This document shows, one piece after another, positions 52,943 to 63,991 of a stretch of DNA of 64,000 nucleotides. A program made the translations under genes and the position numbers. The notes beneath the pieces are model-generated. The model saw only the letters and a list, made by a program, of their open reading frames with translations. It did not search any database and had not been told where the DNA came from. The DNA is from Piromyces finnis (lineage: Eukaryota; Neocallimastigomycota; Neocallimastigomycetes; Neocallimastigales; Neocallimastigaceae): contig MCFH01000015.1 of the NCBI GenBank assembly GCA_002104945.1, positions 847,806 through 911,805 on the forward strand, read 5' to 3'. How positions within the stretch are numbered: position 1 is the first letter of the stretch; every line of letters begins with the position of its first letter.

Positions 52943-53545
52943 TGTAAAGATATCAAACGCCTCTGTTTGATATCTTTAATGTAACTTAAGCCACAAGTAT
53001 TATTGTTTAAGTTACACAAATTATATTCAGAAAAAGAAAATGAGACATAATTTATTTATTAATAATTAAAGTTTAAAACAAAATAAATTATTAATTTATT
53101 TTTAATGTTTAACAAGTAAATTAATATTCTCAATTTAAATCCCTAGTTTTAGTATTGTTTTTTTTAGAAATAGATAAATAATAAATGATTAATATATCAA
53201 TAATACATGGGCACATATTCAAATTAAATAGTACTTAATTTGAATTGCCAATTGTATTTTACTAAAAATAGTTATAGTTTAAATATTTATTAATAATTAA
53301 GATTTTAGTGTAGATTTTAAATAATAATATATAAGAAATAAATAGTTATAATATAATATAAATGTATTTAGGAAAAATATAAATAGAAGATATTTTTCAT
53401 CATTTTATCGATGTAATTGTTATTATTAAAATTCTATTATAATAAAAGATATTTTTAATAAAACAATTTTTTATTTTTATTTTAAATTTAGTGTTATTGT
53501 AATAGAATAGATATCCTAATCTATTCTTTCTGTGTCGACTTTACA
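52943..53545 (+). repeat. 3' LTR of element E
   Basis: No difference from the 5' copy was noticed. It is preceded by the purine tract. Its last bases fuse with D coding sequence, so the downstream D ORF appears to start inside the LTR. Confidence 0.94.
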
Positions 53546-56417
53546 TAAACTACCACCACATAGGCTAACGGATTGTAAAATCGTTTTACAAAAAGATGCT
53601 TCTTTACATTATGGTCCTATATATCCTCTATCTGAAGATGAATCCCAAGTTCTTAAAGAATACATAGATGAAAATCTCAAGAAAGGATTCATTAGACCAT
53701 CTGAATCTCCAGCTGGTTATCCTGTTTTATTTCAGAAAAAGAAGGATGGATCGTTACGTCTTTGTATTGATTACAAAAAATTAAATGCAGTTACAATTCG
53801 CAATTCTTACCCACTTCCTCTAATTACTGATATTATCGAAAGAGTGAAAGGTGCTAAATTTTTTTCAAAATTAGATCTTCGTTCTGCTTACAATTTAGTG
53901 CGTATTCGTGAAGGAGACGAATATAAGACAGCTTTTAGAACTAAATATGGTCACTATGAATATTTAGTAATGCCTTTTGGTCTAAGAAATGCCCCTGCTA
54001 CATTTCAATCATTTATTAATTCAGTATTACGCCCTTATTTAGAAAAATTTGTTATTTTATATTTAGATGATATTCTGATTTACTCGGAAACATTAGATGA
54101 ACATATACAACATGTTCGTACTGTTCTCCAAACACTGCTCAAAAATAATTTATTTGCTAAATTAAAGAAATGTGAATTTCACAAGCCAGAAGTTGAATTT
54201 TTAGGACACGTTATATCAGGCAATGGTATATCTACTGATCCAAAGAAAATTAAATCTGTCCAAGAATGGCCTACACCTAATTGTGTAAAAGATGTTCAAC
54301 GCTTTGTTGGATTATGCAACTATTATAGAAGATTTATAAAAGATTTTGCTACTATTGCTAAACCGCTTCACAATTTAACAAAGAAAAATACTAGTTTTAA
54401 TTGGAATGATAAATGTAATAACTCATTTTTAGAATTAAAAAAGAGACTAATCTCTTCACCTATTTTATTACATCCAGATCCAACCAAACCATTTATTGTC
54501 GAATGCGATGCTAGTAATTTTGCCATTGGTTGTATACTTTCTCAAAAGGATGAAGATAACAAATTACATCCTGTAGCATATTATTCAAGATGTTTAAACA
54601 ATGCTGAATTAAATTATTCAATTACTGAAAAGGAACTTTTAGCTATAAAATGTGCATTTTCTACCTGGAGACATTTATTACTAGGTGCTAAATACCAAGT
54701 AACCGTTTTTACTGACCATAAAAACCTTCTATACACCTTAGGTGGTAAAGTCGGAAACCAACGTCAACATCGTTGGCATTTATTTTTCCAAGAATATAAT
54801 TTTCAATTAATATACCGCCAAGGAAGAAAAAATGGTAAACCTGATAGTTTATCAAGAAGACCTGATTACGAGAAAAATAATGTTGAACCTAAACCAGAAC
54901 ATATATTAGATTATAAAAACGTTCCCGATACTCCATGTTTTGTTGGTATTGTTGGTTCTCTCATTGATCAAATAATAGAAAATTATAAGGATGATGAAAA
55001 TGCGAATAATATTTATCTTTACTTTAGTCCTAATAATGCTAATCAAGGTTACTTTTACAGACCTTTCAGAAAAATGGAAAAATTTAAAATAAAAAATAAT
55101 TTAATTTTATATAATAATTTAATTTATGTACCAGAAAAACTTCATGTATATATTTTAACCAGGTACCATGATAACGCTACTGCTGGACATTTAGGTATTC
55201 GAAGAACTGAAGAACTAATTAACCGTAATTTTTGGTGGCCCAAAATGCATCAAGATATCGTAAATTTTGTCAATTCTTGCGAACAATGTTCCAGAAATAA
55301 AGTTAATAGACATAAAAGATATGATCTTTTAAGACCTTTAGAAATTCCTGATCGCCCTTGGAAATCTATTGAAATCGATTTTCTTTGTGGTCTCCCTGAA
55401 TCAAAAAAGTTTTCCGTTATAATGGTTGTTGTAGATCGCTTTTCAAAAATGATTCACCTTATTCCGTTCAAAGAAATACCTACAGCTGAAGAAACTGCCA
55501 AAGCTTTCCTAAAAAATATTTTTAAACTCCATGGACTACCTACAGATATTTATACGGACAGAGGAACACAATTTACTAGTGCTTTATGGATAGAAATTAT
55601 GGAAAAATTGCGTGTTAAGCCAAAAATAGCTACCACAGATCACCATGAGACCGTTGGTCAAGTAGAACGTTGTAACTCTTTCATTGAACAATATTTACGT
55701 TGCTATTCAAGAACATTTTTCCACGATGACTGGATTGAATGGTTACATCTAGCTGAATTTGTTTATAATAATACAGTTCATGAATCGACAAAACAAACTC
55801 CATTTTTCATTAATTATGGATTCCACCCACCTATGGATGATGTCTTTTTGTTTCAAGGTTCTGATTCAAACTTTAAATACATTAAAGATGTTAGTAAAAA
55901 TTTCCTTTTAGTTAAAGATGTTTTGCTTAGATCTCAAGATTTATACAAAAGAGCTGCCGATAAGAAAAGAATTATTGCTCCTGAATTGAATGAAGGACAA
56001 AAAGTTTGGATTCATGCACCTCCTGCTTTTGCTACTACTGAAAATGCCAAACTAGCGCCTCGTAAGTATGGTCCTTACAAGGTTTTAGAAGTTTTAAACA
56101 ATGGTAATTATAAAATAGATATTTCAAAATCACCTTTTCCAAAACACCACCCTGTATTTCACATATCAGAACTTGAACCTTATGTATCTACGCCAGATAA
56201 ATTTAAAAATAGATTTAAATATAAAGAAACTAATGCAGAAATTATAGAAATTGGTGACTTTAGGACAAATTATAAAGATAAACGCTACGAATATAAAATT
56301 CGTTATAAACACCGCCTAAGTTGGCACTGGGTTCCTGCTACAGTAATAGAAAGTGACCCAAGATATCAAGAATTATTAATTCAATTCAATAAAAGTATTA
56401 GAAAACACAAAATCTAA
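53532..56417 (+). CDS. RT-RNase H-integrase of element D
   Basis: Native sequence begins at 53546; the first codons come from the E LTR. RT motifs: FIRPSESPAGYP, LDLRSAYNLV, YLDDILIYSE. RNase H: ECDASNFAIGCIL, TEKELLAI. Integrase: HHCC from YHDNATAGHLG to CEQC, and D, D, E in EIDF, TDRG and GQVERC. A GPY module and a chromodomain-like end (SWHWVPATVIESDPRYQELL) follow. Removing E and one TSD (6262 bp) brings this into the protease frame, so D was intact when E landed. Confidence 0.92.
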   Translation: MSTLHKLPPHRLTDCKIVLQKDASLHYGPIYPLSEDESQVLKEYIDENLKKGFIRPSESPAGYPVLFQKKKDGSLRLCIDYKKLNAVTIRNSYPLPLITDIIERVKGAKFFSKLDLRSAYNLVRIREGDEYKTAFRTKYGHYEYLVMPFGLRNAPATFQSFINSVLRPYLEKFVILYLDDILIYSETLDEHIQHVRTVLQTLLKNNLFAKLKKCEFHKPEVEFLGHVISGNGISTDPKKIKSVQEWPTPNCVKDVQRFVGLCNYYRRFIKDFATIAKPLHNLTKKNTSFNWNDKCNNSFLELKKRLISSPILLHPDPTKPFIVECDASNFAIGCILSQKDEDNKLHPVAYYSRCLNNAELNYSITEKELLAIKCAFSTWRHLLLGAKYQVTVFTDHKNLLYTLGGKVGNQRQHRWHLFFQEYNFQLIYRQGRKNGKPDSLSRRPDYEKNNVEPKPEHILDYKNVPDTPCFVGIVGSLIDQIIENYKDDENANNIYLYFSPNNANQGYFYRPFRKMEKFKIKNNLILYNNLIYVPEKLHVYILTRYHDNATAGHLGIRRTEELINRNFWWPKMHQDIVNFVNSCEQCSRNKVNRHKRYDLLRPLEIPDRPWKSIEIDFLCGLPESKKFSVIMVVVDRFSKMIHLIPFKEIPTAEETAKAFLKNIFKLHGLPTDIYTDRGTQFTSALWIEIMEKLRVKPKIATTDHHETVGQVERCNSFIEQYLRCYSRTFFHDDWIEWLHLAEFVYNNTVHESTKQTPFFINYGFHPPMDDVFLFQGSDSNFKYIKDVSKNFLLVKDVLLRSQDLYKRAADKKRIIAPELNEGQKVWIHAPPAFATTENAKLAPRKYGPYKVLEVLNNGNYKIDISKSPFPKHHPVFHISELEPYVSTPDKFKNRFKYKETNAEIIEIGDFRTNYKDKRYEYKIRYKHRLSWHWVPATVIESDPRYQELLIQFNKSIRKHKI

Positions 56418-57338
56418 TTTTTTAAATTGCATTTCAACAATTTTATTTTTTTAAAAATTTATTAATATCTTTCACTAACATTATGTTTTATTATAATTTG
56501 TATTACTCATCTAATACATTTCAACACAAATTTCAAAAATTTTTTTTCTATGAATGTTAAATTTCAATTCAATAATTTTTGATCCAACAATTTTATCAAT
56601 TTATTTAATTTAAAACACAAAATTTTTATAATGAAAATTAAATATTTAAAGAGAATAATTTTCAATTTATTTTAGCAGTACAATTACAAATATTTATATG
56701 TTGTTAATGCTTATTTTATTCTCTATTCAATAGTATCAATTTCAATATTGTCACCATCTCGATCGATCATTAAAATCAATAGTCTTCAGTGACATTTTTT
56801 CAAAAAGTTTAGTTCAAAATTTTTTTTGTATTTAATGAAAAAATTTTTTATTATTAAAAATTTTTCAAAAATTTCAAAAATTTTTTTTTTCAAAATCATA
56901 TTAATTAAAGTTTATTTGATCAATTTTTGAAATTTCAATTATTTTAGCAAATGTTAACATTTTTCAAAAATAAAAAGTGTTTCAATATCCTAGGAATAAT
57001 ATTTCTTATTCAAATTTTAATTTTTCGTACGAATTTCAATTTTTTCACTCTATGATCAATTTAAATTTCAACATTTCTTTCAAAAATTTTATGAATTTGA
57101 CTGAATGTTACACAAGAAAATGTTTTTTAATTTTATTTCATATATTGCAATATATTCAACATATTATATTTAATATATTCTTTATTTAGTTACCATTTTA
57201 TTTCATGTTACACATACAACTATATATTGGTTTATATTTAATATATACTACTTCAATTTATTTCAATTATACTTTATTATACAACTTTATTTTATATTAT
57301 TCCAATCGCCTGGTATTCGATTTTTTTTGGCGGAGCGA
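56418..57338 (+). other. 3' region of element D
   Basis: About 920 bp of A/T-rich, poorly structured sequence with many TTTCAA-type runs lies between pol and the LTR. A G-rich polypurine tract GGCGGAGCGA ends it at 57338. No convincing gene is seen; the short ORFs are low-complexity. Confidence 0.6.
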
Positions 57339-58372
57339 TGTCACGAATACTAGTGAAATTACAATTTCAAGATCACTTGGAATTGTGAAATCACTTATGA
57401 AAATTCAAAATCAACAAATATTTTATTTTCAAATAAATTATAAAATTTTATTAAGAAATATTTAAAAATTAAGAAAAGGTTAAAATATGACCTTAACCCT
57501 TAATAATTTTTATAATAAATAACTTTAACCCTTATCGTTAAAATGGAATAAGAAAAAACACGCGTATCTCCTCAACGAATGACGATTTTTGAATAAAAAT
57601 ATTTTGGTTATAATTAAGTTCGTTAGAAAGCCACGCTCGAGACAAACAACATATCTTAAAATCATGTCAATATCTCTGCTGGTTCACGAGATATTCCAAT
57701 TTAAAGATATTTTGTTAGCAATGATTAATTGTTTATTCAGAGAATGATCACCCCTGATATATCAAACATAAATCATTCACTCAAAGTATAAAAAATTATT
57801 GTTTAATTAAATTAAAATTATTTTCCGGAACTAATTAACTTTATTTTATAATAATTATTTCAATAACATAATTTATAATCTTTGAACTAGAGGATTATAA
57901 TTATTAATATTATATTCAATGAATTATATTATAATTAAGAAATAATTAATATTATGAATATTATAAACAATAGTTATTTTTTAATAATTAGGAATAAGTC
58001 TTAAGTTTAGTTTAAGTATTATAAAATATATTATGAATATAATCATGTATTGAAAAGTTATTTTATTATTAAATGTAAAATTACAAATAGTATAAATAGT
58101 TTAGAATAGTTTTATGAATTAAATCTTTGTAAAGATTATTATCTTATTAATACTTAATAAGTATTACTATTAAATAATCTTATTATTATATATATTCTTT
58201 AAATAAAATAAAAAGGAATTATTTTAACTATAATACATAATATAATTATTCATTTATAAATCAATTAAGATTATTTTAATAAAACATTTTTTTTTCTAAC
58301 CTAGTTATCTTTTAACCTTTTATTTAATTTAATATTTTAATATTAAATTATAAGTTTAGTAAAACTTTTACA
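57339..58372 (+). repeat. 3' LTR of element D
   Basis: It is 1034 bp like the 5' copy and appears identical by eye. Confidence 0.93.
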
Positions 58373-58440
58373 TAATATCTTCACAATTAAATACATTATT
58401 CTATTAATACAATATTTTACAATATGTTATTGTGACACAA

Positions 58441-59299
58441 TGCTACGGTTCAAATAAGATATCACAAAACACTTGAATAGTTATAAAAATAAAAATTTAT
58501 TTAATTTTAATTTTTATTCATTTAATTTATTTTTGATTTTTCAATTTTTTAAAAATTTTCTCAAAAATCCTCGTACTTTTTCCAACTATCCATTATTTGA
58601 AATTTAATGGTTTTGGATAGCTAAGGATTTAAATTGATTTCATTCATAATATATGGATCATTCACTGTAACATATATTAATTAAATCCTTAATATATATT
58701 ATGAATAATCTCTTAATATTTGAATAGAAAAATTTTTAATTTATAATTAATAAAATTTTAATTTATGATATGTGTAACATTTTTGCATATCATATATTAT
58801 ATATTTAATTATGACATATAATAAAATTATATTATTCAATTAATTATGCCCTTTTTTAGACATAAATAATAATTTTTCTGTCGAGGTATCTTCTGTTTTG
58901 TGTGTAACAGTTGCCTCTTTTAGTAAAAATTATAATTAAATTCTATGTCATAATTTCAAATTATAAAATATTATACAATAAAGTTAATTAATAAAATAAA
59001 CCTTAAATAATAATAAAATTCCTATAACTATTTTAATAATAAAATTTTGTAAAATTTATAAGTATAAAATATTATAAGTAATTATACTAATACTAATAAT
59101 AAAGGTCTTAAATAACTATATACAAATAATATAACTATATAATAAAAATATGAATAATTACTAGAAAAATGTATAAAAATTATATATTATAATTTTTATA
59201 TTTTAAAAATAGAGTTAAACACTAGTAAGGAATATAAATAGTTGAAGGTTAATTCCTAAAATTCTAGCTAATTCAACTATTTATGTTCATTCCTTAACA
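58441..59299 (-). repeat. 3' LTR of element H (family T)
   Basis: This 859-bp LTR runs from TGCTACGG to CCTTAACA on the plus strand. It is almost identical to the solo copy at 33963-34820. Only CAA separates it from the end of F3 at 58437. Confidence 0.88.
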
Positions 59300-59323
59300 G
59301 AATGCCCTTCGTTAAAACTCAAG

Positions 59324-62300
59324 CTACTCCGTTGCTGAGTTATATTTAACGACATTTTTGAAATGTACATTTCTGTTCATTAGTACTCCAGTTTCTGGGT
59401 CTGCTAAGACTACTGTATTGAACTGTTTCTGGACCACTTTGAGAGGTCCTACAAAGTAAGGTTCCAATTTTGTTCTACTGAAGTTTCTTACCAAAACTAG
59501 GTCACCTACTTTTATTTTCTTAGCTTGGTTCATACTTAATTTTTCTTCTCTTCTCATAGACCAATATTTATTAGCCGTCTTTACATTTTCAGCAGCTTCT
59601 AGGGTCCATCGGTAGCGATTTATAAACTTTTCCAAAAGAATTTCATCGGAACTCTTGTTTTGATCTTTAGTGGGTCGGGCAGCTATATCAAAAGGTTGTT
59701 GGTCTTCCCTACCATAAACTAGCTCAAAACTTGAATGTTTCGTAGCCGTATTCTTTGTAGTTCTTAAGGCCCAAAGCGCGGAAGGTAGAACTTCATCCCA
59801 GTCTTTACTTTCTTTCCCTAAAAGTCTTAAAAGTTTCCCAATTTCCTTATTTCGGTTTTCTGTTAATCCATTACTTTCAGGGTGGTAGGGAACTGTGAAC
59901 TTCACATATACGTCATATAGGTCTAGAAATATCTTTGTCATATCTGAGGTAAATTGAGTTCCATTATCTGTAGTAATAACTTGTGGTACCCCATGTCTTG
60001 CAAACACATTTATTAAAAACTTTATCACGTCCAGAGAAGTAACAGTTTCCACCGCTTCGGCTTCTACCCATTTAGTAAAATAGTCAACTATGACTATTAT
60101 ATATTGTTTACTATTTTTTGTCTTAGGTAATGGCCCAATAATATCCAAACCTAGATGTACAAATGGTCCTTCCACTTTAGTAGCTTTGTCCTCAGTTGGT
60201 TCTGGATAAGGTTGTGGTCTATTTACTTGACACTTCTCACACTTGCTAATAATTCTTTTAATATCCGCTATCATATCATTCCAATAATAATTTTTCTTTA
60301 ACCTTTGATAAGTCTTATAATAACCTTCATGACCTACGTTATGTGCTTGAAATATTAACTTTACTTTTTCTTCTACAGTAGATATTAGCTGACGTAAGTT
60401 ATTACCATCTACGAAATAGTCTTTCCCATCTATGGTAGTAAATTTTTCAGCTATAAACTCCTTAATAACTTTGGTTAATAACTCTTCATTATTAGTTTTA
60501 TTAATTTTTGTTACCAGTATCTTTTTCTCCTCTTTATTCTTCATTCTTGATAATGCATCAGCTATAACATTATTCTTTCCTTTATCATATTGAATATCAA
60601 TATCCAACTGACTTACTGTAAGACACCATCTGTTGTGACGTGCACTATTTGGTTCCTTATTTTTAAATAAACCCAAAAGTGGTTTATGGTCCGTATAAAC
60701 CATAGTAGTGTACGGGTTTCCTAAAATATAAGGTTTTAACTTACTCACGCAAAAGAATAACGCAGCACCTTCTAACTCTGTTATTCCATAGTTCTTCTCC
60801 GCTTTACTAAGACTTCGACTAATATAATGTACAGGGTGTTCTATTTTGTTAGTTTCATCTTCTTGTAATAAAACACCACCCACTCCTTCATACGACGCGT
60901 CCGTACGTATGATAAAAGGCTTATCAAATTCAGGAAACTTTAAAATGGGAGCGTTTATCAGTTTTTCTTTTAATACTTTAAATGCTTTTTCATGTTTTTC
61001 TTCCCATTTATATCGTACATTTTTCTTTAATAACTCACATAAGGGCGCGGTTACTTGAGAATAATTAGGAATAAAATTTCGATAATATCCTACTGCACCC
61101 AAAAACGAACGTAACTCATGAATATTTCCTGGAGCTTCCCACTTCCTTATGGCTTCTATTTTACTTTCCAAAGGACTCAAACCTTTAGTAGATAACCTGT
61201 GACCTAATACATTTACTTCCTCCTTCATAAAACTACATTTCTCAAGATTTATTTTTAATTCATTTTCTTTCAATATTTCAAATACTCTCTTAATATGTTC
61301 CATGTGTTCTTCCACACTCTTGGAATATATGAGTACATCATCAATAAAATTATATACACAATTTCCTATTAAAGGAAATAATATCTTATTCATTTCCCTC
61401 TGAAAAGTTGCTGGTGCATTAGTTAACCCAAACGGCATGACCTTAAACTGATAGTTACCAAACTTGGTAGTAAAACTAGTAACCTCAGTGCTTTCCTCAT
61501 GCATAGAAATTTGATGATAACCTGAATATAAGTCCATAGTAGTGAATATTTTGGCTCCGTTCAGACTATCAAATATTTCATCAATATAGGGGAGTGAATA
61601 AGAGTCCTTTTCCGTGAGGTCGTTCACTCTCCTATAGTCCACACACATTCTCCACTTACCATTATGTTTTGGAACCAGAACTACAGGGGAGGACCATTCT
61701 GAATAGGACGGCTCTATTAACTTTTTTTCTATTAGCTTAGTTAACTCTTCTTTTAGTATATCTGATTTAAATTTAGTTAACCTATAAGCTCTTTGTTTAA
61801 CTGGTTTTACACCAGCCTTTAGATTTATTTTATGTGGTGATAATTTAGAAGGCGTTAATTCCTCAGAAGACGTCGCAATAATCTCTAAGTTTTCTTCCAA
61901 AAGTCGGAGTATTTCTTTCCGTTTATCTTTTGGTAAGGTGTTCAAGAATATCTCATTGTGTATATACTCCTGAGGTGGTAAACCTTCAATAGACTTCAAG
62001 CTTTTAGTATCTCCATCTGGTATCTTCTTAATAGTACATACCAATTTTCCTTCATTATAATATTGGTTATTGATAGGTACTATTTCTTCTACTACACCTC
62101 TTTCTTTCACTTGACATAAGCTCTTGGTTACTGGATTTATATATAATAAATTATCTACTTGAGTTTTATAATTTATTAACATATCATAGAACGGTTCTTC
62201 TTTTTCAAGTATTCTGAAGTCAACCACTAGTTCTACCTCTCCTATTCTAACTGGTATACGCACCACAGTACCCTCAGAGTATTCTTCATCAGTAGTAGCT

Positions 62301-62443
62301 AGTCGAATACGTCCTTTGCTTATTCCTACCACTTCATATTCCTTTGGTAGTCTTTTGTAAAAAGAAGATGTAATAACATTTAAGTTACTACACGTATCCA
62401 CCAGTAGTTTTCCTGGTATTCCATCCACAGTCGCATCCACCAT
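59324..62443 (-). CDS. Pol of element H (protease-RT-RNase H-integrase)
   Basis: This encodes 1039 codons from the first ATG. The frame remains open upstream to about 62655, so this ATG is probably internal to a gag-pol fusion. Protease LLVDTCSNLNVI is near residue 15, with Cys where D-S/T-G normally has Gly. RT: YHQI, FIDDVLIYSK. RNase H: RTDASYEGVGGVLL. Integrase: HHCC (from HNVGHEGYYKTY to CEKCQ) and D, D, E in GLDIIG, TDNGTQF and NGLTENRN. The C-terminus has a GPL-type module and ends soon after, without a chromodomain-like segment. Confidence 0.9.
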   Translation of the reverse strand: MVDATVDGIPGKLLVDTCSNLNVITSSFYKRLPKEYEVVGISKGRIRLATTDEEYSEGTVVRIPVRIGEVELVVDFRILEKEEPFYDMLINYKTQVDNLLYINPVTKSLCQVKERGVVEEIVPINNQYYNEGKLVCTIKKIPDGDTKSLKSIEGLPPQEYIHNEIFLNTLPKDKRKEILRLLEENLEIIATSSEELTPSKLSPHKINLKAGVKPVKQRAYRLTKFKSDILKEELTKLIEKKLIEPSYSEWSSPVVLVPKHNGKWRMCVDYRRVNDLTEKDSYSLPYIDEIFDSLNGAKIFTTMDLYSGYHQISMHEESTEVTSFTTKFGNYQFKVMPFGLTNAPATFQREMNKILFPLIGNCVYNFIDDVLIYSKSVEEHMEHIKRVFEILKENELKINLEKCSFMKEEVNVLGHRLSTKGLSPLESKIEAIRKWEAPGNIHELRSFLGAVGYYRNFIPNYSQVTAPLCELLKKNVRYKWEEKHEKAFKVLKEKLINAPILKFPEFDKPFIIRTDASYEGVGGVLLQEDETNKIEHPVHYISRSLSKAEKNYGITELEGAALFFCVSKLKPYILGNPYTTMVYTDHKPLLGLFKNKEPNSARHNRWCLTVSQLDIDIQYDKGKNNVIADALSRMKNKEEKKILVTKINKTNNEELLTKVIKEFIAEKFTTIDGKDYFVDGNNLRQLISTVEEKVKLIFQAHNVGHEGYYKTYQRLKKNYYWNDMIADIKRIISKCEKCQVNRPQPYPEPTEDKATKVEGPFVHLGLDIIGPLPKTKNSKQYIIVIVDYFTKWVEAEAVETVTSLDVIKFLINVFARHGVPQVITTDNGTQFTSDMTKIFLDLYDVYVKFTVPYHPESNGLTENRNKEIGKLLRLLGKESKDWDEVLPSALWALRTTKNTATKHSSFELVYGREDQQPFDIAARPTKDQNKSSDEILLEKFINRYRWTLEAAENVKTANKYWSMRREEKLSMNQAKKIKVGDLVLVRNFSRTKLEPYFVGPLKVVQKQFNTVVLADPETGVLMNRNVHFKNVVKYNSATE

Positions 62444-62649
62444 TGCTATATCCTCTTCTGAAGCTTCATTATTCTTACTTATATAGTCATGGTAGATATT
62501 ATTTAATAAGGTTGTAGTAGCTACTATGTTATTTAATGCACCTGATACCTTGCTTTGTACTTTCTCTAACTTTAGTCCTTGGGAAAGTTGTGTTCTTATT
62601 TTTGGGCATACATTAAATAACTGTCCATAAGTAATATCACATTTAGCTG

Positions 62650-63577
62650 TGTTAAATCTTCAAAAATATCATAATCACTGGTATCACCTCTCATTTGGAT
62701 ATTACGTGTGACTTTCTCCTCTTTAGTTTATCTTTTTCTTTATCTTTAGTCATTTTCAATAACGTCGGTAGAATATCTGTATTTTTCTTTTTAGCTTTTC
62801 TACTTCTACTTTATCTTCCGTATCAATACTGACCTCCATATCTTCGTTTTCTTCTCTTTCGTCTTTATTTATGGGGGTTGGTGGTTTACTTCTTTGTTTT
62901 CTCTGATCTTTTACTTTTTTCTTTTTCCTTGTTAATATTAGGTTGACTCAGAACAGACGTGTCAAGTTTGGTTCTTGGGTTGTGATGGTGAACCTGATTC
63001 TAAACTCTCATTACTGAGTTCACGTTCTTGTTGCTTCCTAGTAGCAGGGGTAACTATTGGTCTTGGGTCTTCTTTTAATGATTTTTGTACTCTTTTCTTG
63101 GAAGAGTCTTCTTCATCATTAGCTTTTCTTTTAGCTCAGCAATAATTTTATCTTCAATAGAAGATATTTCTTCATTATCTGATAAGTCAGAATACTCAGA
63201 ATATTCAGAGTACTCATTATTATCAACTGAACTGTTATTAAGTGAAGCTATTTTTGGATTACTGGGAGTGCTTCTTCCCCACTATCTAATTTAAATGCCT
63301 TTTCTGGCCTTTTGTTTGTTTTCTTCTACTATGGCACTCACTTAGGACAATGATATTGAAAGTGTCCCTTCTCGTTGCAAAAGTAGCAAGTTTTGATAGT
63401 TAAGTTTCTCATTTTCTCCGTCAACTCATTCATGGACTTTCTTATCATTACCATAATTCGCTATTGTTGGCTTCTGTCCTTTCATAGCTTTCTTCTTTTC
63501 TTTCATATTTATTTTTATATCTTTTATCAGAGTTAGAAGAGTGGATACATCATAATTGTTAGCTTTATGACGATTTC
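62650..63577 (-). pseudogene. Degenerate C-terminal gag of element H
   Basis: Frames are broken by several shifts; one is near 62650, where TGA interrupts coding. A CCHC knuckle (CYFCNEKGHFQYHC) is readable near 63355-63395, followed by acidic Ser/Glu-rich low-complexity sequence. Homology to either side suggests one former gag-pol frame. Confidence 0.7.
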
Positions 63578-63991
63578 TTAAATTAGTCTGTCCCCATCTT
63601 CGGCAAGCTTGTAGGCTTCTGCTAAGGTAACTTCTTTTTCCCTACGCACATTTTCCCAGGCTTTATAGTTAGGCTCAATGGAATCTAAGTAATCTTCAAC
63701 ATCTACTTTCCTTCTACGCTTCTTGTCTAGTTTGACATACAAGGAACGGTACCTTATGTTGAAGTCTTTTACTTTTTCATTCTTTTTGATTCGCATATCC
63801 CTAAGCTCCTTGAGAAGTTCTATTTGATCTTCCTTTACTCCATAAAATTCTTCTAACATAGTGACTATCTTTTTAAGGGAAGGGTAGTGAGCTCTTCTCT
63901 TTCCTCTACCTTCATCTTCTTCATCACTATCTTCACTGTCTTCATCACTTTCGAAGTCCTTATTAGGATTCAACTCTTGAATAAGTTTCAT
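63578..63991 (-). CDS. Gag capsid fragment of element H
   Basis: These 137 codons up to near the window edge contain an acidic repeat (DSEDSDEEDE) and then a helical retrotransposon-gag segment with VKDFNIRYRSLYVKL, as in Ty3 capsids. It ends at a TAG beyond which another frame continues. The real start is probably outside the window. Confidence 0.7.
   Translation of the reverse strand: MKLIQELNPNKDFESDEDSEDSDEEDEGRGKRRAHYPSLKKIVTMLEEFYGVKEDQIELLKELRDMRIKKNEKVKDFNIRYRSLYVKLDKKRRRKVDVEDYLDSIEPNYKAWENVRREKEVTLAEAYKLAEDGDRLI

Larger units (their letters stand above)
47289..53545 (+). mobile_element. Complete Ty3/gypsy element E inserted in D
   Basis: Two 603-bp LTRs (47289-47891 and 52943-53545) look identical. 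TSD TAAAC lies at 47284-47288 and 53546-53550. One gag-pol ORF is present, with a self-priming site and a purine tract (AGAGAGAGAGAT) before the 3' LTR. It is the youngest layer of the nest and is related to A in protein and LTR termini. Confidence 0.95.
44443..58372 (+). mobile_element. Ty3/gypsy element D, interrupted by element E
   Basis: Two 1034-bp LTRs (44443-45476 and 57339-58372) and TSD TAATA (44438-44442 and 58373-58377) delimit it. Order: self-priming site, gag, -1 frameshift signal, protease, RT-RNase H-integrase, long AT-rich 3' region, purine-rich GGCGGAGCGA, LTR. E sits exactly in the protease-RT linker. Apart from E, all frames are open. Confidence 0.94.
36262..58421 (-). mobile_element. 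Ty3/gypsy element B, host of four further insertions
   Basis: TSD ATATG flanks the whole at 36257-36261 and 58422-58426. Reading on the minus strand: a 5' LTR split between 58386-58421 and 42854-43485, a self-priming site, gag, a solo LTR C2 inside pol, the rest of pol, and the 3' LTR. The gag-pol frame was originally a single ORF of about 1520 codons, because removing C2 plus its TSD (793 bp) restores one frame. It is dead now: C2 insertion, a TGA at 38825-38827, and a promoter-removing deletion in the 5' LTR. Confidence 0.92.

Noticed and set aside
57205-57465. Small ORFs in the D 3' region
   Set aside because: They are low-complexity Phe/Tyr/Ile frames in AT-rich DNA, running into the LTR, with no homology that I recognise.
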